Shown here piece by piece: positions 13,510 to 26,978 of a stretch of DNA of 64,000 nt (position 1 is its first letter; each line of letters opens with the position of its first letter). Position numbers and translations under genes: made by a program. A model generated the notes under the pieces. That model worked only from the letters and a program-made list of their open reading frames with translations, searched no databases and was not told where the DNA came from. The DNA comes from Ephydatia muelleri (lineage: Eukaryota > Porifera > Demospongiae > Spongillida > Spongillidae): positions 62,001-126,000 of the forward strand of contig JABACO010000080.1 in assembly GCA_013339895.1 (NCBI GenBank), given 5' to 3'.

Positions 13510-13737
13510 CTAGCAACAGTGACTGACACGGGCGAGGTAGGTGAAGTCCAGTACTAGACCTTGTTGCTGCAGAAAATCAACCCCAAGGATGACTTGTGAG
13601 ATGAGCTGTTCGACTACGATCAAACTGTGTTCCGGTACCTCTTCTATGCCACTTAGCTTCACTGCCGCCTTGATATTGTTCGCAATGGGGTACATTATAG
13701 AGCAACGCCAGTTGATCCCCATCGGAGAGGTGGGCAT
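13510..13737 (-). pseudogene. retropepsin-like fragment of an LTR retrotransposon
   Basis: The minus-strand frame encodes VEQLISQVILGVDFLQQQGL followed by VLDFT. The ILGVDFL...GLVLDF block is a typical C-terminal part of the aspartic protease domain of Ty3/Gypsy-type Pol proteins. The catalytic D-S/T-G is not visible and no reverse transcriptase or LTR is near, so only a scrap remains. The 5' end of this frame (13715-13737) is the first copy of the tandem repeat that follows. Confidence 0.6.
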
Positions 13738-14275
13738 CTATAAGAATGCAATACATACATTATCGAGCATTGCCAGTTGATCCCCATTGGAGAGGTGGGC
13801 ATCTATAAGAATGCAATGCATACATTATCAGAAAGTGTGTGCTAACACATACATATACACATGTACTGACCTTAAACAGATCAATCCCCCTCAATGGGAA
13901 CACATCAAGCATCGCCAGATCTCCATCGGACGTGGGCATCTATAAGAATGCAATACATACATTATCAGAGTGTGTGCTAACACATACACATGTACATAGA
14001 CCTGAAACAGATCAATTCCTCTCAATGGAACACATCAAGCATCGCCAGTTGATCCCTATCGAAAAGGTGGGCATCTATGAGAATGCAATTCATACATTAT
14101 CAAGCATCGCCAGTTGATCCCCATCGGAGAGGTGGGCATCTATAAGAATGCAACACATACATCATCTGAGGGTGTGCGCTAACACAACAGAACAAATCAT
14201 CAATGGGAACACATCATGCATCACCAGTCGATCCCCATCGGAGAGGTGGGCATCTATAAGTATGCAATACATATG
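13700..14275 (+). repeat. tandem repeat derived from the retropepsin frame
   Basis: Six or so units share CAGTTGATCCCCATCGGAGA, GTGGGCATCTATAAGAATGC and AATACATACATTATC (starts near 13705, 13770, 13905, 14040, 14105 and 14220). Several are spaced by GTGTGTGCTAACACATACAC stretches, giving alternating short (about 65 bp) and long (about 120-135 bp) periods. The GTTGATCCCCATCGGAGAGG box is the complement of codons in the retropepsin-like frame. Confidence 0.85.
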
Positions 14276-14289
14276 GGAGTGTGTGCTAA

Positions 14290-14909
14290 CACATCATGTG
14301 TACTGACACACTACATATTGATACATGTACCAGTAGCCATGGCTCAAAATGATAAGGAGAAGGGAGGAAGAGGAGGAAGGGAGGGTGGGAGAGAATGAAG
14401 GAGTGTGATCTTATTGTACCTACCCTATCAGTCGGCCGTGACAGACAAAAATTTCACTCCCAATCTTTACACGATCTACGTGTATGTAATGGTATAAATG
14501 TATCCGTAGCCATGTCTCAGAGGGTAGGGAGAAGAGAGGAAGGAAGGGTGGGAGAGAGAGAGACACGCACGGTAAGGAGGGAGGGAAGAAGGAAGGGAGG
14601 GAGGGATAAAAGGAGAGATTGAAAGAAGGAGAGAAGGGAGGGAGGAGGGAACTGGAAACTGTTTTGTGAGCCCGTGACTGAAAACTGAAGTCACAGAAAG
14701 AACTTAATTAAGAACTTTATGCCAATTAAGAAAGCACTTCCAAACACAATGATGGAACAAGAAGTTTATTAAGGATGAATAACAAACAGTGAAGCTTCAT
14801 TACATACTTTTCCATTGACTAGAAAAGAGTTCATGATGAGGGTACACAGGAAAAGCTTACATGCACTATTGTATTTAACCTGTTACCCTTCGCCACATGT
14901 ATTACAGCA

Positions 14910-14940
<31 letters not shown>

Positions 14941-15887
14941 GTGTATGTGTGTGCTGTGTGTGTTTTGTATTACATGTGTACATGAGGACTGAATCTATAC
15001 ACTTTCATCTTGTGGGAGAGTGCAGTTATGTCTCAAGGGGTGGCTATATGCTGGCACACAGAAACTTTACATGTATAGAAGGTTGTCAACCACACGCAAT
15101 AATAAAGAGAACACACTGGGAGTGCAGAAGTCTCAAAAGGTACAGATCACACAAGAGGAACAGAATGCTTTTGCAAATGGCTAATGTCAAAATTATTGCA
15201 GTGATTTATAGTCTGCTGTATGTATGTGTGTGTCTTGAACAAGAATATGTTATGATTACAATGTCACATATTTGCACTGCATCATGTGGTGTGTTTACAC
15301 AGACAAAAATTTCACACTCCCAATCTTTACACGATGTACGATGTATATATGTATTCGTAGCCATGTCTCAGAGGGTAGGGAGAAGAGAGGAAGGAAGGGT
15401 GGGAGAGAGAGAGACACGCACGTTAAGGAGGGAGGGAAGAAGGAAGGGAGGGAGGGATATAAAGTGGGAAGGAAAGAAGGAGAGAAGGGAGGGAGGAGGG
15501 AACTGTAAAGTGTTTTGTGAGCCCGTGAGCTAAACTGAAGTCGCAGAAAGAACTTAATTAAGAACTTTATGCCAATTAGGAAAGCACTTCCAAACACTAC
15601 TGAAAAGGTTGCAGCTTCGAATTCATAGTTGTTATCACATTTGCAGTGTGTGTGTGTGTGTGTGTGTGTGCATGTATGTGTGTATGCAGATGTACAATGT
15701 ATGAAATGCACATCCATCTTATGGGACACTACATATGTTGAATGACAGTGTAGTATGTCTAAAGGGAAGGCTCTATGTTGTGAACTGAAAACTGGTCACA
15801 TATGGAAACTCCACATGTACAGAGAGTTGTCAGTTCTACATGTGAGGACACAGAAACCCAGTCTCAATAGGGTACAGAGATTTACCA

Positions 15888-15921
<34 letters not shown>

Positions 15922-16549
15922 TACAGATGTATAACATACAGACAATGATCCTACGGAAACACAACGTACATGTATGGGACACTACATACTGATACATGTA
16001 CATATTGCATTTGTCTCAGAGGGTAGGGAAAATGGAAAAGGTATAGGAATAAAGAAGGGAGAAAGGGAGGGAGGAGGAGGGAGGGAGAGAGGGAGGGAGG
16101 GAAGAGGGAGGGAGGGAGGAGGAAAGGAGAATGAGAGCTAGGGAGGTAGAGAGGAAGGGAGGGAACATTATTACACAGGTCTATAATTTGCAATCCACAA
16201 TAACACTTTCAAAAGGACAAACACCAAGCATGTAGGTCCCACCATTAAATTATTTCTGAAACACAAACAGCAGTGTGTAATTTTTGAACTGTACTTGAAT
16301 GTATGTGTTGTACATAAGAATACACTGTTAGATTTTGTATATTTTCCTGCACGTGTTGTGTAGTACACGTGCATGGTATGCAAGAGTCACCATGAGGCGG
16401 TGAGCTGAAACTGAAGTCACAGGAAGTGTGGGACATACTTAAGACCCAAGAAAAATGGAGTAAGGTTTACGCCAATTAGGAAGGCACTACTAAAAAGAGT
16501 GATGTGAGTATGTAGGAATATACAGCCCTCATAGTTGATATCCTAAATG

Positions 16550-16607
<58 letters not shown>

Positions 16608-16750
16608 GTGTGTGTGTCTAGCTTGCTTGTACAAGAGTATGCTACACGAATGTATTACATTACGACTGTTACTGAGTGAGCGTGGCAGGAGAAAGTTTAT
16701 AGCAAAGATTATGGCAGAAAAAAAAAGGAAGGCGTCATTATACACCAACG
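14290..16750 (+). repeat. three-copy, about 0.85-kb diverged repeat with polypurine blocks
   Basis: Repeated landmarks are GACAAAAATTTCACTCCCAA (14449) and its near copy (15304); ATGTCTCAGAGGGTAGGGA at 14512 and 15364, with GTCTCAGAGGGTAGGGA at 16014; GGGAGGGAAG-type polypurine blocks at 14350-14400, 14520-14655, 15370-15505 and 16020-16165; CTTTATGCCAATTA at 14715 and 15567, with TTTACGCCAATTAGG at 16468; then a TG tract (14906-14965, 15646-15690, 15885-15925, 16550-16618). No protein-coding gene is recognised. Confidence 0.85.
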
Positions 16751-16979
16751 TCTCCCGCTGAGCGGTACAAAGGGTAATGCAAGTGCGTATATAGAAAAGT
16801 CCTTACGCGCGCCGTTATGTATACTGCCTCCAGCGACGTGGGAACTAAGTGGTAAGATAACTGCATCCACTCGATACTTGGCACGATCGTTTTACGAAGC
16901 GATAACTCTTGCTCTTTGACCAAAGCCACTTTAAGAGATAGAATAGGTGGAGAATGGGCGGGACGCGGAAGTTATCAAA

Positions 16980-17225
16980 AGTCATTGCTATATCGGGAGA
17001 CAATGATCCTATGGAAACATTATGTACATGTATGGAACATGGTGGGTGACTACTGGTGAGAGGGAGACATGACTGATGAGGGAGAGATGTGTCTGGTGAG
17101 AGGGAGACATGGCTGATGAGTGACTGGTGAGAGGGAGGAATGAGTGGAGAGGGAGACGTGTGATGCGGCTGGGGAAATGAGTAACAAGACTGGTGTGGAT
17201 GAGACATGACTGGTGTGCTATTGTA
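16980..17225 (+). repeat. degenerate GAGAGGGAGACATG repeat
   Basis: Short units of the type TGGTGAGAGGGAGACATG and ACTGATGAG recur irregularly for about 200 bp. The start (ACAATGATCCTATGGAAAC at about 17001) also occurs near 15942, which links it to the preceding repeat family. Confidence 0.7.
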
Positions 17226-17930
17226 TGTATGTGTGTATTAGTATGTGTGCACATATACCACTGAGAATAGGTAATGTACATGAAAGGTGTATTGTTCAAG
17301 TGTGCCATTCATTTACCATCAATCATCTCTCCTCAGTAGGATTTTATTTAACTGATCAATGTGATGTTCTTATATCTGTGTGATCATGCACAGCTCTGTG
17401 ATATGCTCGTCATTAGATTAGGAATTGTGCAATTTCGTGAAGTGTAGTTTGATTCTGATTGGCAACTTGTGATGCATTAAACGTGGGTTGGTCAACATGT
17501 AGGTTAAGCATAAAAATTAGAGTAGACGTTAATGTTTCAAATTGCAAGTATAGCTCACTAGAAGAAACATATCAATGTTTGCAGTTCATGGCCAGATGTT
17601 GCGATGGAGACATCGGCACATTATGCATCCTTTAACAGCAGCAGAACCAACCACGAAGTTAATTGCTTCTGTTAAATGGTTATGTCTATGATGGTGATGT
17701 GTTAGGAGTGTTTCGTATTCTAAATGCTCGTAATGTGCCCTTGTTTTCAATATTTTTAGTGCAATAGAAGTTATCGTATCTACCTATTTCTCGACGATTG
17801 CGTAAGTTGCCACGCGGCATTTTCTAGCGGTCCGTTGCTACATTTTCATTATCATAATGCGTGCATGGGAGCACACACAGGGCAAGGTTGAAGTTCTGAG
17901 TTTGTAGATAGCACCTAGACAGTTGTTATA
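17226..17930. other. gene-free stretch
   Basis: AT-rich unique sequence. No open frame with recognisable motifs and no repeats were seen. Confidence 0.4.
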
Positions 17931-17934
17931 TTTT

Positions 17935-19300
17935 TAGGTGTGGTCTGCTTTGCGAGTGTGTGGGGGGTTATAAGCAATATGAGTGACAGAATGTAGTCTT
18001 ATGAGTAATGACTGAAAGCAAATTAAGCTCACAAAAAATGCCCAAGCAAAAGTGCCCTAGGTGTGGTCTGCTTCCAAGAGTGTGAGGGGTTAAGCAACTT
18101 GAGCACACAAAAAGTGCCCTAGGTGTGGTCTTGTTTCCAAGAGTGTGAGGTTAACAACTTGAGCGCACAAAAGTGCCTTAGGGTGTGGTCTTATTTCCAA
18201 GAGTGTGAGGGTTAAGCAACTTGAACGCACCGAAAGTGCCCTAGGTGTGGTCTTGTTTCCAAGAGTGTGAGGGGTTAAGCAACTTGAACGCACAAAGTGC
18301 CCTAGGTGTGGTCTTGTTTCCAAGAGTGTGAGGGGTTAAGCAACTTGAAGCAAAAGTGCCCTAGGTGTGGTCTTGTTTCCAAGAGTGTGAGGGGTTAAGC
18401 AACTTGAGCGCACAAAAAGTGCCTTAGAGGTGTGGTCTTATTTCCAAGAGTGTGAGGGGGGTTAAGCAACTTGAGCGCACAAAGTGCCTAGGTGTGGTCT
18501 TATTTCCAAGAGTGTGAGGGTTAAGCAACTTGAACGCACCGAAAGTGCCCTAGGTGTGGTCTTGTTTCCAAGAGTGTGAGGGGTTAAGCAACTTGAACGC
18601 ACTGAAAGTGCCCTAGGTGTGGTCTTGTTTCCAAGAGTGTGAGGGGTTAAGCAACTTGAACGCACTGAAAGTGCCCTAGGTGTGGTCTTGTTTCCAAGAG
18701 TGTGAGGGGTTAAGCAACTTGACGCACAAAAAGTGCTAGGTGTGGTCTTATTTCCAAGAGTGTGAGGGGTTAAGCAACTTGAGCGCACAAAGTGCCTTAG
18801 AGGTGTGGTCTTATTTCCAAGAGTGTGAGGGGTTAAGCAACTTGAACGCACTGAAGTGCCCTAGGTGTGGTTTGTTCCAAGAGTGTGAGGGGTTAAGCAA
18901 CTTGAACGCACTGAAAGTGCCCTAGGTGTGGTCTTGTTTCCAAGATGTGAGGGGTTGAGGGGTTAAGCAACTTGAACGCACCGAAAGTGCCCTAGGTGTG
19001 GTCTTGTTTCCAAAAGAGTGTGAGGGGTTAAGCAACTTGAACGCACAAAAGTGCCTTAGGTGTGGTCTTATTTCCAAGAGTGTGAGGGGTTAAGCAACTT
19101 GAACGCACTGAAAGTGCCCTAGGTGTGGTCTTGTTTCCAAGAATGTGAGGGGTTAAGCAACTTGAACGCACCGAAAGTGCCCTAGGTGTGGTCTTGTTTC
19201 CAAGAGTGTGAGGGGTTAAGCAACTTGAACGCACCGAAAGTGCCCTAGGTGTGGTCTTGTTTCCAAGAGTGTGAGGGGTTAAGCAACTTGAGCATACAAA
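17935..19300 (+). repeat. 63-bp minisatellite, about 20 copies
   Basis: The unit is about 60-66 bp and contains CCTAGGTGTGGTCTTGTTTC, CAAGAGTGTGAGGGGTTAAG and CAACTTGAACGCAC, with variants (GCGCAC, CACTGAA, CACCGAA). A degenerate first unit lies near 17935-18000. Array units run from about 18060 to 19300. Minus-strand open frames of 77-173 codons through it merely read the repeat. Confidence 0.95.
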
Positions 19301-19638
19301 ATGTGCTGGTGAATGCATGTAAACATGTACAGGATGTGTTTTTATGACCATAATGAGACTGCAGCTGTATTTAGATAACATACATGCCCACATGTATAGA
19401 TAAAGAGCCCGTGGGTAGTGCAGCCCTTTGGGTAATAACAAAATAATGGTGACATGTAGAGTCCCCTGGGTCCCGCAAACACTGAAGGGCAAGTAACTGC
19501 ATGCATCATCCATCACTGTTTTAAATTGTATTGATATAACGTATTGCAAAGTATTCCCCTACAGATAATTAATGTTAACCATTACTTGTCTTCTTGGTGC
19601 ATACCAGAATATAAGGTTAGGAAGAGGTACATGTGACC

Positions 19639-19673
19639 TCTCTCTCTCTCTTTCTCTCTCTCTCTATCTCTCT

Positions 19674-19735
<62 letters not shown>

Positions 19736-19745
19736 TCTCTCTCTC
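19639..19745. repeat. (CT)n microsatellite
   Basis: About 105 bp of CT dinucleotides with a few TTT and TAT interruptions. Confidence 0.96.
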
Positions 19746-20970
19746 ATGTCTCTCACTTTCTCTTACCTATTACCCAGTGTAACTATTCTTTATTGAAAAG
19801 GGAAGCATGTGGATTGTATAGCTGTGATATGCGCTTCACACTTATTGCATAATTTGTGTATGGTGCATGTTGTCTCTCTTATTTGTACTGGCACATTGAG
19901 ATGCTTCACCACATGGACAGACACATACCAGCACAATCCACACACCAGTGTAAAGACAATACACTTTCTATCCTGGTAATAAATTATTTCCCCAGCAGCT
20001 GAAGCCTATATGAATAAGATCATGTAGATTGATAAGTGTGGGTGCAGCAGCCTCTCAGGTGTGGAATGAGTTTTCAGCTGGGTGCTTGGTTTGGCATGTT
20101 GTAAACACCATATCCCCTTTGTGGCCAATAACATGTTCAGACCTTTTCTAATAATTAATAAATACTTACACAATTGAGCTTAGTTGAGCAACAAAGATAA
20201 GATGATGGTGGTGGTGTTTTTGTGAGCATCTGTGTGTGTGTGTGTGTGTGTGCATGCGTGCGCGTGCGCATGCTTGGATTGTGTTCTCTCTTGAGTGGAC
20301 ATGGCATGTTGTATTGATGAATGTGTATACTCATAGTTAGGATTTATCTTTACACTTTTTTTTCCACATTGTTCCAGGTTCTACACGTGTGTTGGAATAT
20401 ACAGGTTTTCATCATTTGAGACCGAATCACTATACCATTGTCATTCTATGAGTTTATGCTGTCACTGACTATTGCTGTACTGACATTGTTTGAAAAATCA
20501 ATCAGGTTTGAGTAAATGGAACATTAGTTTAACTGGTTTGAAGTATAGTAGCAGTAGATATGTAACAAATGGGCTAACAACTAGTTGTCTCAATCGATTG
20601 CAGCACTTCTGTACAGCCTCCAAACAAGTCTACCTTGGTGAAGTCTAATATTGTAAAAACTGCTGGAAGATGACTTGCTTGAGTATCTACACTTCTAGTT
20701 GTCAGAAGAAACATTACAGTAGTAAAGAAGCCACACCAGTATTCCGTCCAGCTATATTATTAGGGAACAAATAAGTTAGAAGTTATAGGCACTGAATATG
20801 ACTTGAGGTGTCGCAATGTAAGCAATAGAAGGTGACGCATTCTTTTCATCTATGATAATAATGAATATAATACAAACTTCGCTAGCTGCACGTGCACACA
20901 AAATGTCAGGGAAGAAGGTTATCAAATGACTACGGACGAAAAGGAATCCCAACCGCAAATATAGCGGTCC
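19746..20970. other. gene-free stretch upstream of the BEN-domain gene
   Basis: AT-rich. It has a TG tract at 20229-20252 leading into alternating CG/CA (GCATGCGTGCGCGTGCGCATG), a potential Z-DNA segment. The BEN gene promoter may lie in the last few hundred bp, but no clear core element was identified. Confidence 0.4.
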
Positions 20971-20975
20971 CGACA

Positions 20976-22782
20976 ATGCTGCCACTCCTTTTCAAGAAAG
21001 TATACCTAGCAAAAGTAAGGATTGTTGATGTATGCAAACTTATAACATCACTAAATCGCAAGTTTCCAGTTTGTTCTTGTCACAATTATAAATGTGTCAT
21101 TGATAGATTAGTTTCTTAATAGCACGATCGAGGCACTGCAGCTTTTTTATTCTTAGTCTTTATTAGAATTGTAATATATGATCTCTGCTACACTGCATCG
21201 CTATAGCGCTTGCACGTATATTCGCCATCTGTGGCAAACGATTTCTTGCCATGTATCGAAAGTCCATTACAAATCACAGCAACGTTGCTAGACTATCGCT
21301 ACCGCGGAGCGACAGTTTTTAAGCGACCTCCGAACGACAATGGGAAGAAGCACGCTTAAATAGCCTTGCTATAGAATTTAATAGAATGTGTTTCCTCCTT
21401 TGACATATTTACTCTGTTATATTAGAGGTCTGCTACATTACAGCAGAAGGCAGTGAAGTAAGGAGGCTTGTATCTGCGGCAAGCCTCTACACAGCAGACA
21501 AGGATAATTTGTCTGATAGGGATCTGGCATCCCTGATTAAAGATAGAAATGGAGCAATTTGGAGAGTTCCAGGGACACAGAAAATTGTGAGATGCACCAT
21601 TTTTGAAATACACGGTAATGGCATTAGGAACGTTTTATATAATTTTTATGATGTGTCCGAGGGGGGGGGGGCAAAAAACAAAGTGGAAGACACCATCCTC
21701 CAACTTTGAAGAGCTCATTGAGAGCATCACAAATATGCTATTATTTTTTGCAGGGGGGTCTAGGAAAAAAAGTTATGAGGTGTCAAAGTTTGACCAATCC
21801 TATGGGGACAAACATGATGCATGTACATCGTATGGAGCATGCAGCTAGCACATACACACAAAAACCGTGGCAAACATTGTACCTGTCTAAAGATGGTGCA
21901 CACACATACAAACTCATGTACATTCCATGCAAGGTGTGAACTTGTTCTCTGCACATACACTTGCATTCAATTCTAGCAAACTGCTTGTATGCATGTTTAA
22001 GAGGACACTGGTTCTATTCTCAATTTCTGTATGGACTGAACTTCTGTACTCGTAATGTGTCACTCTCTATTGTTTTATATAAATTGAGAACTTCTGCATG
22101 TGGAGCTCCCTTATGACTAGTAAGGATTGTGCCCAATAAGGCACTTTTATTTCACATTTCAGAGAACGGTGTGTATGTACAGAGAACCAGCCATAAGGGA
22201 GCTCCACATGCAAGGAGCAAAGGGACAGGGTATAGAAATAAAATACATGCATAAAGCAGTTAAATGGAATACAATGCATGTGCAGGTGCAGAGAACAAGT
22301 TTAGCAGAATAGGCCTTATGTGCAATGTACATGTGTGTGTGTGAGTGTGTGTAGACATGCTTAATGTTTTTCATTTGTATCCATGCGTACAAGTGTACAG
22401 TACATGAGTGTATGTATGTGTTGTGCACAAGATTCCATTTTCGTAACAATGTAAGTGTACTGTATGTGTATGTGCTGTATGTGTGATAAATAGGGTGCAC
22501 AGGCTGCGTACATAGCAATGTGTGTGCACATTCATGCACATGTACACTTCGTGAAAGCAGTCTGAAAATGAGAACCCAATTGATGTCACTGCAAGTGGTA
22601 CGAGCCTGTGTGTGTTCACGAGTGTGGTGTGTGTGTGAGTGTGTGTGTGTGTGCATGTAATGAATATGGTGTACGGGCTATTTGCATAATAATGCAAGTG
22701 TGTTCTTGCACATATACATGCTTTGTGAATACAGTGTGAGAAATAAGAACCCAAAGTCACTGCAAGTTGTACAAACCCAGTC

Positions 22783-22817
<35 letters not shown>

Positions 22818-22954
22818 ATGTATGTGTGTGTCATGTGTGTTTGCCCAGGAGTGTACATTTATGCACATGTACACTGTGAGAAATAAGAACCAATGTCACT
22901 GCAAGTGGTACAAGCCCAGTCTGTCTAAGTGTGTGTGTGTGTGTGTATGTGTGT

Positions 22955-22993
<39 letters not shown>

Positions 22994-25900
22994 GCATGGG
23001 TGTGTTTGTGTGTGCAAAGATACAGTAGGTCCGTGTGTGGCAGGTAACAATGCAAGTGCGTAGTGCATGTTCACGTGCTATGTGAGCTAAGTTATAGCAT
23101 CCCTGCAGTGTAGTCGAGTGGGCGTGACAGTAATGAAGTTAAACAAGCGAATGTGGGAAAGCTTTATAATACACTATTAGGTAACCAACGGTGATGCGAG
23201 TGAGTAGGAAAAAATATAAATTTATAATATTTGGATCACAATATTTTGTCGTGAACTGCATGTTCCATATAATTATATATATGGAACAGTTCACGACAAG
23301 TATTGCAACGCCTGATACCCCATAAGGTATGAACCCATCATAACTTTCGGCAGGAGTAATCAAATTGCCTCAAATTCGGTTTGTAGGTAGAGGGTACCTA
23401 TTGCTATTGAATTGTTCTGTTCGTTAATTTTGACTCTATCCGTACAGGTGTGCAAAGTTAATGCACATATCCAGCTTGATTTGCGCAGGCAACCCTACTT
23501 CCATTCTCGCATTCCACATGAATATTTTATTATAGGAATAAATAGTTATAAAATGATGTATTTTACCAGTACTATTAAGTCGAAATATTCTAACTGTTGA
23601 AATGTGATTTGTTGTTTATAGGTTGATGACCAGGACGATGTTGTATCAGTAAGTCCTTATTTTAAATGGACATCATGAATGTTAGTTTACTTATCACAGG
23701 ATGAGGAAACAGGAGTGTCAGTACGTATATGTTCTTACAATACTGTGTATTTACACAGTAAAAGATGTAATAAAATTCAAACCTCTGCCTACAGTGTATC
23801 ATGCACATGTATGATGTATGAATGAGTTTACAGATAGTTGAATTGCATGTTTATTTATTTGAATGGTAAATTGATAATGTTAATGCTCAGGAATCTTATG
23901 ATATAGAACCATTTTTATTTGATATAAGATTGCACGTTGCCTCTAAAAAGAGCCATTTATAAATCCTCTAGGTGTTTAAAGTGTTTTGGGATACCTTGTG
24001 TAGACAAAATGAACGTAATTGTGGATTTTACTTTGTAGGCGAAGCCTAAAGGAAAATTTGAAACTGCATTGAAGGTATGTAGCATGCATGTCCATTAACA
24101 ACAAGAGTGTAACTTGCGTTTTCACAAATGGCCATATCAAAGATTGCACGTCCTATTATAATCACATATCCATGCAAGTGTGTTTATGATGAATTAAAAA
24201 GAGTAAATGTGCTGGCCAATATCCTCTTGCCCTAAACAGAGTTTCCCTGGGTAAATTGGAAATGAGTTACAATTGATACAGTTGTCAATTGCCCCTGCAC
24301 AATGAACATGGGATAGGAGTTAATGGGGAGTACGATACAACATTTACGAATCATTCTCTCATGTGCCCTGTAAAAATACAATGCATGTTCAATTTTAAGC
24401 ATCCAAATGTAAAAAGGCCATGGGCATTATATGCCACAGACTGTAAGTATAACAAATGATGTATTTGGTAAGATTATCATTTGTACACTATAACTAATGC
24501 AGGTGTTGCTATTTGTTTACGGTTTTCACAATAGGGTTCATCAGAGAAAGGGAAACATGCATTGGTAAGTTAAATTAGTCATGCAATGATAATTTTGGTT
24601 GTGTTATAGAGCATGTTTTCAATTTGATTTAAATTGCTGCCAATAATCCAGAATTTATATTTTAACATGCTAATGATATACAGCTATCTGTAAGTATAAC
24701 AAACGATGTTTTCATATAAGATATCCATTAAAAATGAGGATACATAACACAATGCAATTATACTGTTATTGTCTCCCTTTTAGAAACAGAAGGATGCACA
24801 GCCACCTGTACGTGTGCTAAAAATTCTAAATACGTATTTTCAGAATGCTAATATGCATTAGTCATACAGTGTATGTGGGGTACAACCTGGAGAATATGTA
24901 TGTGACTAGATAGTTAGTATGATGATCAACAGCACGTATTATCTGTAAATACTTGTTTTGAAATGACATTATGAATTGTAATAGAACATTTATCATTGAC
25001 ATAAAAACATACATAATGTACACACTCGTGCATTCTACTACCCATTTCCCTCACGGAGTCCCTTGTTGTGACTTTGTACAATTATTACATCATGTTTTCA
25101 CTGGTCTGATAAGGTTAATGCATGTGGTGTGTACGTGTGTTGTTGCATAAAGATTATATTTCTGCTGCTCGCAAGTGGGGATTTTCCCAACAGGCGCAGC
25201 CATGGACCAAAGAAAGTCTGGATGCATATGAGGTTTAACAAACTGTGTTCCATGAGTCATGTGAATTATATGCATTGTATTCTTCAGAACATGGAGACAC
25301 AGATGCCACCCGGAATGGTAAGGTATTATAACAAAATTAAAAAGAGAGTTATTGAAATGTTTTTTTAAGAGTGAAGCTGTTATTTTATACCTTTTGTTTC
25401 ATTTGTCTATTGTTTAATAAAGTAAGAACAACCGTATTATGTCTTAAATTTAAACACTATTTAACAGAAAGTTAACAGTGGACTTTTTAGCTTTTGTTAA
25501 ATGCATTGTTCTGAAAATTAACTAAAACGACAATCAAATCCAAGTTTATTCAAGTTATTCTGCAGCTTATAAAGCCTGCAAATAATTATAAGTAATAACA
25601 CATTTTTATATCAAAGTAAAGCCGTTTGAATGAAATTCAATTTTTGCATAACCTAATCTTACTTACATTCTGTTCTTTTGTGTTTGGTGTTAAGTTGAGG
25701 TTCAGCCTGTCGGCAAGGACCACAGCCTTGGCCCTGTTACAGCTTGTTACAAAGCTATGCTGAATGTCACGTGGGGCCTAAAGTTGCAGATATGTATGCA
25801 TGTTAAATTTCTCACTATAGCATGGGACTCCTGCATGTACAAGTGAAGCTGAAGAAACTGCTGTAAGTGTAGCTTTTCTTGTGCAGTGAAGCATAGTGTG

Positions 25901-26946
25901 TTAAAAAAGTGCATTTTTAGTCTCTGTTCTACAAATATGTGTGCTATTCCCTGCATTGTATAGAATTTATGCTTTGAATTTATCTAGACTCCTGCATCTG
26001 CAAGTAACGTTGAAAAAACTGCAGTAAGTCTACCATTTCATGTGCAGTGGAGCATAGAGTGTTCAGTTACGTACTTGTTTTGCTGATATCCAAATGTGGT
26101 AATATCTTAATATTTTGTCAAAGAAAATGGCAAATGTACATTAGTGTGTTACAAAAATGTATGTTAAAGATAAGCCCAGCATTATATAGAATTTATGTTG
26201 TTTTGAGGTATTAATGCTTGTACTTAACTTAATGATAGAGGTACTATCAACAAATTAAGAATTAATTACCTGGTGCATGTGATAAAAAATACAATCAGAG
26301 TTACAAGAACCTTTGTGCAGTGCATGCTAGTTGTCGTGCAGTCATTTATAAAAGGGCTAACAATAAATGTAATCTGAAGTGCACGTATGGCATTTATGTT
26401 AGTTTGATATATCAAAACATGCTGTGAAAGGCATAGCACTATTATGAATACAATATTGTTTAATTTACACAGGATTCTGACAATGTGATGTCTGTTGTGG
26501 TAAGCCATTCATTGCAATCAATATCGCCACATACACGTACACTGTATATCTTCATGAATAAATCTAGGAATTGGTGAAAGACACTCACAGGATTGTCCAA
26601 AAACTAGACGGGAAAGAGGAAAAAGACAGGGAAATATTTATGGTATATAATACAAATAACATTTTGTTTCACTTTCACATTACATATGGGGGAAGAGAGG
26701 GTGATTTAGCCACTTTTTACAGTCGGTCATTTACAGGCCTCTTTTTACAGGCCTCTATAGGGCTAAGTCCCAACAAGTCATAAGGAACGTATTATGAATT
26801 TTATGTTGTGATAAAAACAGTTAATTTATAGGTGCACTGAAGCTAATCATGCATTGCATCTGTGCACTATGTTTGATTTGTGTGTGTATGTGTGTGCATG
26901 TGTGTATGTGTGTGCATGTGTGTATGTGTGTGCATGTGTTGTATGG

Positions 26947-26978
<32 letters not shown>

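Noticed and set aside
18090-19549. Regularly spaced repeats as a CRISPR array
   Set aside because: The whole 63-bp unit is repeated with no unique spacers, and the context is eukaryotic.
20253-20275. CpG-island promoter of the BEN gene
   Set aside because: Only a 20-bp CG/CA alternating run; too short to support the call.
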